Part shown: piece after piece, positions 1 to 12,500 of the stretch
How the letters are laid out: each line of letters starts with the position of its first letter
How positions within the stretch are numbered: position 1 is the stretch's first letter
Assembly: GCA_050084515.1 (NCBI GenBank)
Contig: CM114271.1
Location: 39,990,001-40,054,000 of the forward strand
Source of the DNA: Blasia pusilla
Lineage: Eukaryota > Marchantiophyta > Marchantiopsida > Blasiales
DNA length: 64,000 nucleotides
Direction of reading: 5' to 3'
Translations under genes and position numbers: made by a program
Notes under the pieces: model-generated
The model's database searches: none
Seen by the model: the letters and a program-made list of their open reading frames with translations, nothing else
Told to the model about the DNA's origin: nothing

Positions 1-1
1 T

Positions 2-82
2 GAGAACTTCGAAACGATCTCAACAGTCAATAGTTTGAAGTTCGTCATGCACTTCAACGTGACGAGCAACTCGGAGAAATGA
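2..82 (+). CDS. C-terminal end of a gene cut by the window edge
   Basis: Frame 2 is open from the window start to a TGA at 80-82 and reads ENFETISTVNSLKFVM followed by HFNVTSNSEK. Most codons end in G or C, as in the gene at 60182 and unlike the AT-rich DNA that follows at once, so I read it as the last codons of a real exon. Only 26 residues are visible. I recognise no domain and assign no function. A chance open frame remains possible. Confidence 0.4.
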   Translation, partial: ENFETISTVNSLKFVMHFNVTSNSEK

Positions 83-1991
83 CGTGTCGCTCACTGTTTA
101 AGATTGGTTTTTCATCCCGATGTCAACAAGCGACTTCCGGGAAAGGACGTATCTTGTGTTCTCCCCGCGTGGGACTATCTACTCCAAAGTTCGACATACT
201 TACTGCAGTTGCGCAATTGGGATCCCTGTTTTGTATTTTCGAATGTTTATGTATAGAGTTAATTGTACAAGTATTTTTTTAAAAGTGGTTTAATATTTCT
301 GTCGAGAAATATTTTCGACAAAGATCATATGTTTCTTAGTTAAAATATCATCATAAATTTTAAGATTTTGTTTCCAAAGAGGATAAGAAAAGACGACGAG
401 GAGAGAAATATGAAAAATGAGTGAAAGGAAAGATTGTCAACAAGCAAGACAGAAAAAAATCTGTGTTTCTTTCGGTAATCTCGTCGTAAAATATTTTTTG
501 TTACTCAATCGTTATTGGCGGTACCCCAAGGCAGTTTGGTTTGGTTGCATGCTTTCTCTCGTCAGAATTGACGATTACTTTCCATCGGCCGACTATGCTC
601 CAAACCTATGGAAATCCTGATGGATCGTCATTCCCTTGGGAAAGCATTTACTTAGGGCATCTATATTACCATGGGAGAGTGTCTTTTTGATTTGCAAACA
701 CATCTATGTTTGACACATGGGGACTGGACGACAAGAAAATGTTTCACATGACATAGACAATAAGAAAAAAATTCGAACTTGTATGAAACATCATTAATCC
801 TTTCCCTTCACAAAATTCTTCAAATACTTCTTCATTTTCCGTTCTATTTAAAATAATACACTGGTGTGATAGTTCAAGGCCGTTGTACTAAGAATGGAAT
901 ATCGAAAAACACGGGATCTATGCTATTAAAACAGCAAAGGTAGTGAGTTGAGACCTTTAAAATAAACCTCACGTATCTCCTTATGTTTTTGGAATAATTT
1001 TTTCTGTGATACGGAAAGATTATCAGGCGAAAACTCTCTTTTCGTATAAACTAGTGTGTCATGAAGTGCTTAGCGATGAATCTCCTCACGAAAAATCGGA
1101 GGCATTTTTCTCTGCTGGTTATGCGCCGGGCGGGTGATGACGAGTCGTAGCGGTGAAACCACGAGGCATACCGCTCGCAGTAAGCTTTCGGCCAAACGCA
1201 AACGACCCCATGACAGCTTCAACCCCACGCGGGCGGAAAACGTAGTCGGGAAACGACAGAGCCGGATCGGAAGAAAGAAGAGGAGGGGAAGAGCGGTAAG
1301 AACTGAACTCCGCTCCGCAGTGCCATGAAACTTGGGCGATGACTTTTGTGCGTCACGGTTGGGTGGTGGGGTGGGACCTCGTGGTTTCTTTTGGCGGAGC
1401 AGGTGCGGCGGGCGGGTCGGCTGAAGTGGGACGGGGTCAGGGCAGGAAGATGCTGAGGCAAGTTGAGCGGTACAGTCCAGTAGGAGACGGAAAGTCCTGC
1501 GGATCCTGCCGCGTTGCGTTGCCTTTAATACTCGACTCCGTAGCTGACAGCGCAACACGAACTGCTCGAGCTTCGTCGGTAGCATATGTCACTGTCTGGA
1601 ATATCGCCCTCGAGGTCCATTTATACCACCCGTGCCCTTGTGGAGGCTGTCTGTCTACTCAGCGATCAGCCTGGCAGGCTCGCCTTCCTCCCCACGTTTC
1701 TGTTCGCCACATCCTCACAACTCGCACGAACCGAACGATCGGTCGAGCTTGTGAGCGATCTTATGCTCGACATACCGCGCGGAGCTCTCGTCTACTAAAT
1801 TGTGTACACCATCTGCACTCCGCTCGTGCGAGGGTGATCTGTTCGCCGGGGTCGCTGAGCTCTGAGGCTCCGGATCGGCCTTCTCTTGCGCAATCAGGAA
1901 CGCCGAGAAGGATTTCACAGGGCTCAGCGATATTCGGGAGTCGTCCTCCTGTGAGTTTGAAGACGCATCTCGTTTTCGGTCGAGAGTAGGC
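83..1991. other. 3' flank, truncated Helitron end, and GC-rich promoter/leader of the ubiquitin gene
   Basis: From 83 to about 1050 the DNA is AT-rich with no convincing coding frame; a Helitron-like 5' end sits at 660. From about 1070 to 1990 it becomes GC-rich with CpG and frames open on both strands (for example 1070-1585 minus and 1339-1989 plus), none resembling a known protein. I take this block as the promoter and 5' leader of the ubiquitin gene at 1992. A leader intron, common in plant ubiquitin genes, cannot be excluded. Confidence 0.5.
660..835 (+). mobile_element. 5' end of a Helitron-family element, 3' end not found
   Basis: After an A at 659 the sequence starts TCTATATTACCATGGGAGAG and runs through a variant of the block shared by all small Helitrons here: a stretch on a gatttgcaaacac core, a gacac(a/g)tgg core, gcaagaaaatgtttcac-like sequence and a catcattaatc core. 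The intact copy at 44736-44922 shows the same order. No terminal hairpin plus CTRR was found in the following 200 bases, so this copy is 3'-truncated or diverged. Confidence 0.6.
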
Positions 1992-2234
1992 ATGCAGATA
2001 TTTGTCAAGACCCTGACCGGCAAAACAATAACTTTGGAGCTGGAGAGATCGGACTCGATTAGCAATGTCAAAGTGAAGATTCAAGATAAGGAGGGAGTTC
2101 GTCCCGAGCAGCAGAGGTTGATATTCGCAGGGAAGCAGCTCGAAGATGGACGCACTTTGGGCGACTATAACATCCAAAAGGATTCTACTCTACATCTGGT
2201 TCTTCGTCTGAGAGGAGGACCGATTTCTTGGTGA
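1992..2234 (+). CDS. divergent single-unit ubiquitin with a PISW tail
   Basis: Encodes 80 residues: one 76-residue ubiquitin unit ending LRLRGG, then Pro-Ile-Ser-Trp and a stop. All seven lysines (6, 11, 27, 29, 33, 48, 63) and the Leu8/Ile44/Val70 patch are present. Ten positions differ from plant consensus ubiquitin: Leu17, Arg19, Ser22, Ser24, Val28, Val36, Arg37, Glu39, Gly57 and Asp64. Plant ubiquitin is normally nearly invariant and is made as polyubiquitin or as a ribosomal-protein fusion; this has neither a second unit nor a ribosomal extension. The tail would need removal by a deubiquitinase to expose Gly76. The ATG is the only one that gives a full fold. It may be a functional variant, a ubiquitin-like modifier, or a decaying former polyubiquitin copy. 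Confidence 0.85.
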   Translation: MQIFVKTLTGKTITLELERSDSISNVKVKIQDKEGVRPEQQRLIFAGKQLEDGRTLGDYNIQKDSTLHLVLRLRGGPISW

Positions 2235-3997
2235 TAGCAGGTTTCTCGCGTTCTGCACTATCGGAGCACTCCGTGGTGCATCCGTGGCCGTCTGGAGTCG
2301 TGAACAACTCCGATGGTGGCCAAGTTATTACGATTTTGCGATCATACAGCGTCTCTTCTGCCAGAAAATGGCCTCATAGATTATAAACTTGGCTTTCAAA
2401 ACGTTTTGGAGTCTTCCGGAAAGCCAGCAGGAGAACACCATGGGATTTTACACATGTCGGATTTCTCCATTGTCTTGCAACATCTATCGGTTGTACGTGG
2501 CCTACAAATAATATATACTCTGTTGACTCATTCCGATCTTTTGTAAACTGGTTTTGTGAAGGAGACTCTCTATCATCTGGATACTGGCGCCCCTTTGTTG
2601 GCATAGTTTGACAGCATAGAACGCATCGCACGAGTGGCAGTCGGAGATTTTATGCGCAAGCGCTATTTCGTTGGGCCTATGAAACGTCCATCTCCGACGG
2701 CTGTCGCTCATCGGGAAATTCGAACATTCGAGTTGTATTTGATGGATGGCACTCTAGACCTTGTAATTTTTTGTATTTCTCTCGTCTCAGTCAGTTTTCG
2801 GCTGCCTCATGTGAGAGCTGTAGTCTACGATTGAGTTCACCACTCCTAGACGAGAGAGAACTCGACGAAACTTCCAAGGTTTTTTGTGCCTAGCGAGACG
2901 CGAAGTTGAAGTGATCGTGTAAGGCAGATTGACTCTGTACTGTGGAAGTTTGTTGTTCTGCATGCAAAACTTATTATGCACTGAAATATGGGTCAGATCG
3001 TTCTCGTGAATTCCAAGTAAAAGCCAAATCTCATGGTTAAACACCATTAATTGCCCTCATGGTGGTGCTCCTGGCCTGTTCGTTAGTCCCTTGGCCCCCC
3101 CCGTATGTGGGTTTTGAATACAACTCCGTCCACCTCACCCGATTTTCACACTCGAGAGACGTTAGGCACAACCAGAGGCTTTGATGTAGATTGCCACAAA
3201 TGAATGAAAAAGCTCGCGTGGCATAGGCTCAGGAATACCGGAAATACCACTGGTTCTTCCGCAATTCCGCCGTGGGACTCGGAAACCGCAGACGTGAGGG
3301 CGTCGTCTTCGGAGAATTCTACTTTCCTGGAGGCGGGCCATCCGACTCAGACGCACATCTCACATGATGTGCATGCGCTGGCCGGTCCAGGTTCAGTGGG
3401 CCTCCACGACGCCAGGCCCCAAAATAGCCGCGCCAACATGCGCTTCCATCGATTATAAAGTTCACTGTCCACAGCTGTCTTGACGTGTGCGGATTCTGGG
3501 AGCATCGCGATACCGAAGCCTTGGCAAGGCCGCCAGAGTAGGCAGAGGCGAAGCAGGACCGAAGCTTTCTCAGGTCACCCACTCCGCACCTTTCGAGCCA
3601 CAGTGCGAAAGCATCGCCGCCACACACATCCGTGAAGCTCCGGAGCACAACTGACGTGTCTCAGGTCATCGTTCCGAGGATAGTAATAATAATCACCGGT
3701 CCTCTCCTGACGCCTGCGATCGACTTGCCGAGCGGTAGTACGAAGCCGAGCACCATTCTCCACCATTGTCGACTCTCGGATCGCAGCCATGCCGCAGATG
3801 TACTCGTGGTCCTGACCTCCCACAGAATCCGCTTTAGTTCGAGTGCATCCGCATGAACGTTCGTCAAACAATCGTACACTTAGTTGGTAGCTCAACTTTT
3901 GTGAAATCCACTTCGATGCATGAGAGATTCTCATGTCGGATTTGTAATCTCTCTTTTTTATTTCTTAATAGATATCGAATAAAATCATCTCAAAATG
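2235..3997. other. flank of the ubiquitin gene; no recognisable gene
   Basis: No known protein was recognised. Between about 3160 and 3930 the DNA is GC-rich with overlapping frames on both strands (longest 3319-3648 and 3575-3934, both minus). The minus frames carry plausible composition but no motif, so they may be remnants of a decayed gene or a GC-rich regulatory block. From 3930 onward the sequence turns sharply AT-rich. Confidence 0.4.
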
Positions 3998-4061
3998 ATT
4001 ATATTTTCCTTTTCCCATCCGAAAAATGCGCTCTCTTCCCATTGGAAAAGGAAAATATAAT
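3998..4061. repeat. 18-bp perfect inverted repeat
   Basis: Arms 3998-4015 (attatattttccttttcc) and 4044-4061 are perfect reverse complements with a 28-base loop. The right end lies 7 bases before a second, longer hairpin at 4069, so the two form a pair of adjacent foldbacks. Confidence 0.85.
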
Positions 4062-4068
4062 TAGAATT

Positions 4069-4122
4069 AGATAAATAGATTTTTCTAATTCTAAGACAAG
4101 AATTAGAAAAATCTATTTATCT
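4069..4122. repeat. 24-bp perfect inverted repeat, 6-base loop
   Basis: Arms 4069-4092 and 4099-4122 match perfectly as reverse complements around the loop aagaca. A 24-bp perfect stem is well beyond chance even in AT-rich DNA. It may be a foldback transposon remnant or a small-RNA hairpin; no coding potential. Confidence 0.9.
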
Positions 4123-7100
4123 TATTAATGGCAAGTACATGTATATTTATGAGATTAAATAGAAAGTGACTTTCATAATCATTTGATATGTTAAAGAGTA
4201 CAAATGTTAATTTCTAAAAACAAAAAAAACCGGGGATGGGAATAGAGTAAAGTGGGAATGATATTATTTTCCCAAAATTAAGTGGGAGTGATAGGGATAG
4301 AATTTTTTTGAAGAATCACAAGAAGATCAACACAGTTCTTGTCAACAAAGGGAGAGAGGGAAGGTTGAGGGAGGTGAATTTCATTTTCCTTCATAAATAA
4401 GATGAAGGAGGCGCCAGGTAGTATTGTATGAAATAAGGATAGACTTCCCAAGTGAAGTGGTGGGAGTGGGCATATCTTTTATTTTGAACATGTGATCTTT
4501 GGATCAAAAGCTAAAGTACGTAAGCAACGAGGAATTACAAAAATTCTCTATAGAAAAAAATCCAACTCTGTGCTATTCCTATCTTATGGAGGTTGGTAAT
4601 TTAACTCTTTCGTGAAGATAGGTTGTTCCTTTATGCACACATTTCTTGCTATAATCATTCGTAGATACATAAAAGGTTAGTGAAGGCAACCAAAATTAGT
4701 CAATCATTCGAGGGAAGGAAATTAACCTTATCTTTAGGTGTGAAAAAAATTCATTCATTACTGAAAGAGATTACATCTAGCCTTGGAGGAGTCCTTTAAA
4801 GTACTCAATTTCGAAGGTCATTGTGACCTACTATCTTAGATATGACTTATGTGAACACATCACCCTTCCATTTTGTGTTGGGTACCATATAATTGACCGC
4901 CATGCATATAGCAGTTCCACCTAAGCCAATAAGGCTTAAGGAGAGTGGCACAAGATGGATGGACCTCTTATGAGAAACCTTTCCATGCATCTCATCTCTT
5001 ATTATAGAATTAGATGTAGAGGTCGTTGAAGAAATTACATATTCCACTCAAATTTGACAGTGATATGTTGATAATATCTAATCATAGACGACCATGGATT
5101 TTCTTAAGAAGGATTTACTCAAGGAGACTCATTTTGAGCCCATATTTGGTATCCGATCTTGAGAGTGGTATTCGTGATATATTGGAGCAAGGCTATGTTG
5201 GTCTATCGCGCATGGAATCTCTTGAGTTAAGAAAGAGTTGGATTGATTTTGAGATCATATATTTTTATACTCTTTTTGTGTTTTCATTCACATCTCTTTG
5301 CTAAAAGATGGCATGTATATATAGTTGAAGAATATGTAAAAGTGCTTTCCTTTGTAAATTGGTAATCATTGAATTTAGATATATAGATTGCAACACAAAG
5401 TTATATCCAAAAGTCCATGGATTCTTGTATATATCTTACCTACCAAAGATACTAAAAAACATACATAAATTCATGATGAATTGGTCATAGATCTTGAATA
5501 GACTCAATGGGGACAAACATGAATTCTAATTAGCATAAACTCTTCATAAAAGATACCTCACTTTTGATACGAAGTCCAAACATATGATATTCAACAATAT
5601 ATCCTTTAAATTTGGAGCTCTATGTATGGCTTGCATAAAGTTCTTCTATTCATCTATGTCCCAAAACATCCAATTAAGTTTCAATGCTCTTAGAAAATTA
5701 ATGTGAATTTCAAGAAAATGCTCCTTGAATATAAAGGACTCTTATGTATCATGTTGTACGGAGGATTATAATATTGAATATTAAGTTATAGTCAAGTTTA
5801 TTGGACATACAAAATGCTATAAATGATACTCATACATAGGAAGAAAATTCAATGATTGTTAATATATTAAGCATAACTACCTTCAATATGGCTAGTTAGC
5901 AAAGTTAAAATTACTAAAGACTATAGTTAGGGTTAGTGTTAGAGTTGACTGTATGTACCCTATATAATTGAAAAGGGACATATCCCCATTCAATTTCTCA
6001 TTGCAAATTTGATTCTCCATGGTGGTGGATATGTGTGAAACCTTTATCCATTCATTAGGGTTATTTTGGAAGTTTATTATAAATACACCAACATAGTCTC
6101 ATAACAGTGTACCATGAAAATCACTCTTATTTCTTAAGATGGATTCCAAATGGGCCAACTCAAGGATATATCTTCCCTTGGACCATGGATATCACTCTTA
6201 TTTCTTAAGATGGATTCCAAATGGGCCTATTCAAGGATATATCTTCCCTTGGACACTCCTTAATAGCCTATGAACACGAGTTACTCCATCTCCTATCATA
6301 TCAATGTAAACATGAAGTACCACTTTCCATAAATGCAACACAGGGTCTTCTCTAGAGGAACTAAATGGAGGAAAAATAAGATAAGGCCTTGAAAAGGAGG
6401 TCTATCCCTCTAAGTGACACCCCCTCTTTGAAGTCCTAAGCCTAAAGATATCATTAACTATAAAGGGACCAAAATAGAATACTAGACACATAAGAGATGG
6501 CAACTCCTAAAAAACAAAAGAAAACTTCACACATAAAATGGATGATCTATACACATAGATTACCTCTCAGATATAAGCGCTTGTTAAATGGCAAGTAAAG
6601 GACCGCACTAAACCTCGATATAATCTTGCATGATTCCCTACAATCATGACTACTCTACCATGCTTACATATCGCTAACCAACTTTGATTATCATCTACAT
6701 CTATCTAAGATCCAAATTTCCCATAAATCCCATAATAATCATGCATGAATGATTGAACACATCCCACTTGTTGTTAAGTCCCTCTCAATACATATAGTGA
6801 ATGCTTTGTACCTTTTTGATGTTAAGATGAAGGATTCAAGTGTTATGTTGACTCATTATTAGCTAAATCCCTGAAATCTATAACTTCAATAATCATATTT
6901 TAACTATCAGTATATATTAATCATAGATAAAGTCAACATCCATTAGGAACCAGGTTAAGAGGTTGTATCCAATAGGAAATATGCCATCCTTGTAAATACC
7001 CATCACATATATGCTTCATGGCTACTCGCAAAGCACCCACAAACCATACATATTAAGGCTGTAGGAACCACTTTTAAGCTCGAATCAAGACTTTCATCAA

Positions 7101-8299
7101 TGTTTGGAAGATGATATGGTGCATAATTACGCATATAATCCCTCTAAATGGTACCATCACATCACTATCCTCTAGCACTACAATTCTTGAACGCGTATCT
7201 TCTCACACATATATAGTAATACATTGATATCTTAATGAAATCTATAATGTTGTTCATTGTGTCTATTGAACATAGACATAATTATCAGGAACGAAACCTT
7301 CAAATATCTTGTTGATAGCTGCCAAAGTGCCACAATGCTAGGATATGGAAAAGTTGTTAAGAGTCACAAAGATCATTCTTCAAATAAAATTTTCCAAACA
7401 AGCTCTCATGCAAACCTATGGATAATCACGATCAAGTATCTTAACTATATCACAATTAATAGGTGACACGTGACCTAGCTCTTTTCTGTAGATCAAGAAA
7501 TACATTGACAATGATGCTAAAGATGCTTGCAAACGGAAATAGTAAGCCATAGCTAAATTTTCCTCTATGTATTCCATACTTTTGCCATCCTCTCTTTGCC
7601 TTATTTAGTGTAAAATTCTCTTGAGTCTCAACCAACCATCTATATCTAGGCAATCTTTAGAATTTGTCAAATAATTTATTAGTGTTTGGTTACATAAGGC
7701 TTGAAAGTCATCCTTGATCTCCATACCATTGCATATTGAAACCTCATCTTATGCACCAGAACAACTAAGCAATCCATCGAAAAACATATAAGATGCTCTC
7801 TAGACATATATGGAAATATCATCAACTCAATCCACTTCAACTCACAACCAAAAGTAATCCATCACGACCAATTAGTACGCATCAACTATGTATGGCATTC
7901 CTTAAATCTTTGAGATATTCAGACCCCAACCAATAATTATCTAAGATGAATTTGAGTTTTAGATGGAGTGTCACGATACTCATAACCAAACATGCACGAA
8001 TGTGGAACATCATGACTCTAGTGGGCTCACACTAGAATGGAAATATGTCGGAGTTACAAAAATGAGACATGAGTTATGAAATAAATATGCAGACTTAAAT
8101 GGACATCCTGAATGATGAGAGTTGTGACGCAAGAAAGCATGACCAAATGCAAGGTCAAAATTTAATCTTCCACATTTTAGCACATGCCCAAACTTGTTGC
8201 ACTTAGAAATAAGAAGCAATAGGGATCCCAATCAAGTAAATTAGATGCTATTTTAAAGAGCTTGTTGGTTGAAAATTGGAATGTCCACACCAACTCCTC
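4123..8299. other. AT-rich repeat-like DNA without genes
   Basis: About 4.2 kb of low-GC sequence with only short frames of at most 92 codons and no recognisable domain. It contains a 71-bp tandem duplication at 6111-6252. Probably decayed transposon sequence, but no family could be named. Confidence 0.5.
6111..6252. repeat. 71-bp tandem duplication, two copies
   Basis: Units 6111-6181 and 6182-6252 both start accatg, share the core atcactcttatttcttaag and end with cttcccttgg. They differ at only a handful of positions, so the duplication is fairly recent relative to the surrounding decay. Confidence 0.9.
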
Positions 8300-9420
8300 A
8301 TATGAGAACACTCACATTATGTGAGAGTGGTCACACTTATTTTGTATGATATCTTCTTTACTTATTCCTTTCTTTCCACCCTCGTTTCCATCCACTCCAA
8401 TCTCTACCACCCTCCAAAGGGGGAAAAAAAAGGATGTCTCAATAAAAAGTCCTTGATGGAAAACCCATGTAGAATACCAAAAAAAGGGGGACTCAAAGAC
8501 CCGAGTACGTGAAGGCCATAACCGGCCCAGAAACAGAAAAGGGGGCACCCCCTATCAACTAAACTCACCAATGGCAGAGACAATATCAACAACATCTAGA
8601 GAGATGTGACTACCACTAAGTGGGCCTCTAGCGCCGGCGTCACCTATAGTCAGAGTCCGCCGCAAAAGCCCATTGGCTTGGGCACGTTGAAAAGCTATGG
8701 AGACCCGTTGCGTATAATAGAGAATCGCAATAGCTAATGACAATCCTTTTCTCAACTAGAGATGATGGGTGCAATCTGTAAGGAATGAGTCAAACCTCTC
8801 CCCCATAGCCCCATACATCTCTATGGCTAGAGGGACGAATCGATATCCATCGTGAAGTCGAATGTAGAGATGGTTCTTCTTAACCGTTGACGCCGCCGTT
8901 CCTTGTAGCAATCTTCCTTGTGCGACCACTTGGGCTCGCAAAGCCTCTCGTGTAGGATTTGTCACTACAATGTCTGCCACCACCACCTCAACCTCTCGTG
9001 TCATATACATATCAACATGGATGAGGGGACCCTGTGTGGAGTACTGCCTCTCTCTGTACACGTGGAAGCGACTCTCGCGAGCAATACTGAACATGATATC
9101 CCGCACAACGTCGTGAGTGAAAATCCTCTCACCCCCAACTCGATAGCGTGCTAAATGCACACCTAGTGAAGCCAGACTTGGCGACACTCACAATGTATCG
9201 TACCAACCACTGATGGTTGGACGAGGCCTAATTGCAACGGCATTGTTGTGGTATAGGTAAGTGGTATGATACGGAAATCCGGGATGAGGGGACGAGCTGC
9301 CACCCATGAGCCTGCCCCCTTTCCGGAGCAAGAGCAGATACGTGCCCGAACCTCCATGGGAATGTCCTCCTTTGACATAATGACTCTAAAAACTTCTTCA
9401 AAGTGGACTTCCATCAAAGA
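8300..9420 (-). mobile_element. 3' part of a decayed non-LTR retroelement-like repeat
   Basis: Minus-strand sequence with protein remnants (8756-9417 and the adjacent frame 8555-8755) followed by a non-coding tail. Two further copies lie in the window: a plus-strand one at 40880-41420 and a direct one at 63630-64000. The shared segments include the FDSFLTDC region, a VSI(A/T)xQRA(Q/R)ANGL region and the AAGTGGGCCTCTAG stretch. No reverse transcriptase domain was seen here, so the copy is 5'-truncated, as usual for non-LTR elements. Confidence 0.6.
8756..9417 (-). pseudogene. retroelement C-terminal domain relic, frameshifted
   Basis: Two overlapping minus frames (9417-9163 and 9187-8756) join into one broken protein. 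Legible stretches in order are RICSCSGKGAGSWVAARP, FTHDVVRDIMFSIARE, a VVADIVVTNPTREALRAQ stretch and FVPLAIEMYGAMGERFDSFL. From memory, the order SCSG.GA..W / G.H..RC / THD..RD / D.VI.DPT / FVPLA.E..G matches segments often found downstream of reverse transcriptase in eukaryotic non-LTR elements, with nuclease-like spacing of acidic residues. That is recall, not a search. A frameshift around 9165-9187 and the missing upstream part make it a dead copy. Confidence 0.55.
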
Positions 9421-9499
9421 AGATTAGAGCCCAAACGGAGGTAACTAAGGAAGAGAAAGTAGAAGAACGGCTCTAACCTCATCTAGAAGGGAATGCCTC

Positions 9500-9535
9500 T
9501 TAGACCCATGCTCCTTTGGAGGGGCATGGGTCTAA
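9500..9535. repeat. 12-bp perfect hairpin with imperfect extension
   Basis: Arms 9500-9511 (ttagacccatgc) and 9524-9535 are perfect reverse complements around a 12-base loop, and pairing continues imperfectly on the outer side. It lies just 5' of the retroelement relic read on the minus strand. Confidence 0.75.
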
Positions 9536-12500
9536 GGCTATGCTTGACAAGCTTTCGGGTGACAATATTTTTGTAACATGACTAGTAACTAGCTTTTGGC
9601 AGCTTGTCTTGATGGTAGAGCATTCGTGAAAACAGGAAGCACCTCTATAATACCCAATTGAAATTAGGAAATGTAACTTGTTGGATGGAGATGCCCGTCA
9701 CAATGTCGAAATCTATCTCTGACGTAAGTTCAGAGCTCAATCCCTCTCAATGTGGGTTTTTTTAATGAAAACAGCTTCAATGAAAGGTGTTGGCTGAAGA
9801 ACGCTGAGATCATTCCGCAGAGGACTTCCTTGTCGGAAGTCCATGCATTAATGTGAGCACGCTTCGAATGGTCATTCCGGCGATATAGCGGCATCAAACC
9901 TGTTATTTTTAACTAAGCGCAGGATACTCATGACTGTTGGAATTAGCTGGAGAAGTGTACACATAAAATTCGACAAAACTTGTTTTTCCTAGTTTCTGTA
10001 TCCTCAAGTGCAGTGTAAACACTTCCGTGAAATGTTTGACTTGTTCTTCCATTCATCGTTACGATTCCCACGCAGATCTGGTAATTCCTTCCCCGCTTTC
10101 TTCGTTTGTCGTTGTTAGTCGCACACAGATTTGGAAATTCTGCAATTTAGACCCTAAAATCCGATGATACTCTACTTTGTCCACCTAACCCGCGTCAACT
10201 TCATGACTTCATACTCTTCACCGCGGGTTCGGTAGATGTCGCAGGATGCTAATAGGCCACAACGCAAATGAGCTACTAATTGTGCCGGCAAGAACAACGA
10301 TGCCAAACTACAAGTCCATCTGTCATACATGGAGTGGGTAATGCCACTGGAAGGACTATCATCCTTGTGTAAACGCAGTTGTATCTTATTTGAAAGCGTA
10401 CCAGTGAAAATTGTTCGAATGAAGATCAAAAGTATGCAAGTCTGTCGATGTACCTCATGTAAATCGCTGGGCATAAGTGGAGCTGTAAGAATCTTCTCGC
10501 GTCTTACAATTTTCGAGAAGTATCCCTCACTCTAATCATTCGATTGTGGAGGCTGAGTTTGAGCTGTTCTCTTCGTAAGCTCATGGACGGGCACTATTTG
10601 TTATCGTTTCTTCTCTTGTTCTTTGTCGTTGTTCGATGTAGACACTCGGAGTATTGTCACAGAGTGGAACTACTCAGAAGGTTGACGGAACGAAAGTAAC
10701 CTCATCAGCCGGAAGAATAGTGTTAAGGATTCTTACGTGTCAATTTGCCACGAATTCGGAGGGCTTGAAAATGTGCATCCCCATTTGGCCGTGATGAGAA
10801 AAAAAAAGATAATGGGGTTGTAAATCTCGTGCACCTGGTCGTCGACAATTCATGACAAAAGTCATGGATATATGGAAACAGGCACTGGAACATCCACAAG
10901 ACATGCAAATCTTGGTATGGGAAACCTAGCCTACAATTCTATTCAATAATAGTTTACTCCACTAATGATTTGTAAATTGAAAACGGATTTCGGAATCTCC
11001 TCGATTTCTCACCATGTCGCCAATAATCCTGTCACCCGTGCATCTTGGGCGTGCTGGCCCACTCCACTCTAGTCTCGTGATTACGTCTAAACTCCACATT
11101 TTCCTGATTCCACCCCACCACGGTATGCCAAACTACTCTGCATACTTTTACTTCAATTAGGACCTCCGTTACGTGGGGACCGCACCTGCCGGCATAAGGC
11201 ATGTCTGCTGCAGGTTCGCTTACCAACATCAAACCTGGGCACATATTTGCATCTTTGCAAGGTTGGAATCTAGCGCAGAAAGCCAAGTGTTCAATTGGTC
11301 GATTGCTGGGAAATGAATTTTCTACTTGGGAGTGTCGCGGATTATCAAGTATTTTACATTTACAGCGATGGCATCACTAGTGCCTAATAAAAAGAATGCT
11401 TGCAGCAGGACATATACACCAGTGCAAATTTTAGGGACCCAACGTCCCTTTGATTTTAGCTTCCGTAACTTTTCCTCTGAAACAACAACCTACAATTCTG
11501 TTATATTATGTTCCAAATTACATAAAGAACGCAGGCATTTCTACCACTCGCCAGTTTGGGAGCTCTGGAGTATCAGGTCGAGCTGAAAACCCTTAACCTT
11601 AAGCTTATCACTTGTAGCACAATCCTGGTCCATCTAGCTGAAGATCTTCCATTCAGCCTTTTGCCAAGAAAGAGATCCTCTTCACATAAAGGAAACTGAT
11701 TATCACCGTATAATGGTACGAACCATGTGAAAGAACAGCCACCCTTTGGTTTAGTTTGTGGGGGGGAGAATTGATTTGAACCAAAGTTCCTCCTCTCTGA
11801 CAAATTCCAAGCAAAGAGAATCCGAGTTGAACACTGGAATCAGAAACTAATAATAATTTCCTTGATAACTGAGATTCCCCACAGCCCCGGGAATCATGCT
11901 CAAGGAGAAGAATAGTCTACTCCAATTGTGGAACTATAGGCTAACAATCTTTGGTAGCAGTCATGAAAAGGTCCTAGTGACAATACTTCCAGAGGACAGT
12001 AGGTCATGTCTTTCACAATTCGGTCTAAGTTGAATCTGTTGACAGTTACCAGACTGATTCCAAGAAGTGTGGATCATTAAAATCCCTTCTAGAAGGCAGT
12101 GGATCTTTTCCGTGCTGCTCAAAATCCGCAAGTGCTGCTGCCAGATTGCTGCAACAAGTGCAGTACAAGCTTTGAAGCTCACAGTGGGAAGGAAGCCTAG
12201 AGTGCACATCAATTTTCTCCAGCAAAGCTCTGGAGGTACAGCATGCTATCAGTTAGTGGATGTTAAAGTTTGGCACAACATTAAATAGTTGAGGAGTTGC
12301 GCACAAAGAGGCTTGGTTGGACCAGGACTTTGATGCAGGGCTCTAAGCCCCCACTTTCCCTGCTGCAAGAGAAACCATCTTCCCCTCGACCACAAATCTT
12401 GAGCTCTTCTGCAACTGACATGCAGCAAGCCATACTATGTCAGACTGGGTTCACACCAATCAAAGCAATGGGGTAATCAAAGTTGGACTTGCTAGAGAGA

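Noticed and set aside
1070-1989. ORFs of 171 and 216 codons on opposite strands
   Set aside because: GC-rich leader/promoter sequence has few stops by chance; no motif on either strand.
1715-2177. Minus-strand ORFs over the ubiquitin gene
   Set aside because: Antisense shadows of the ubiquitin frame.
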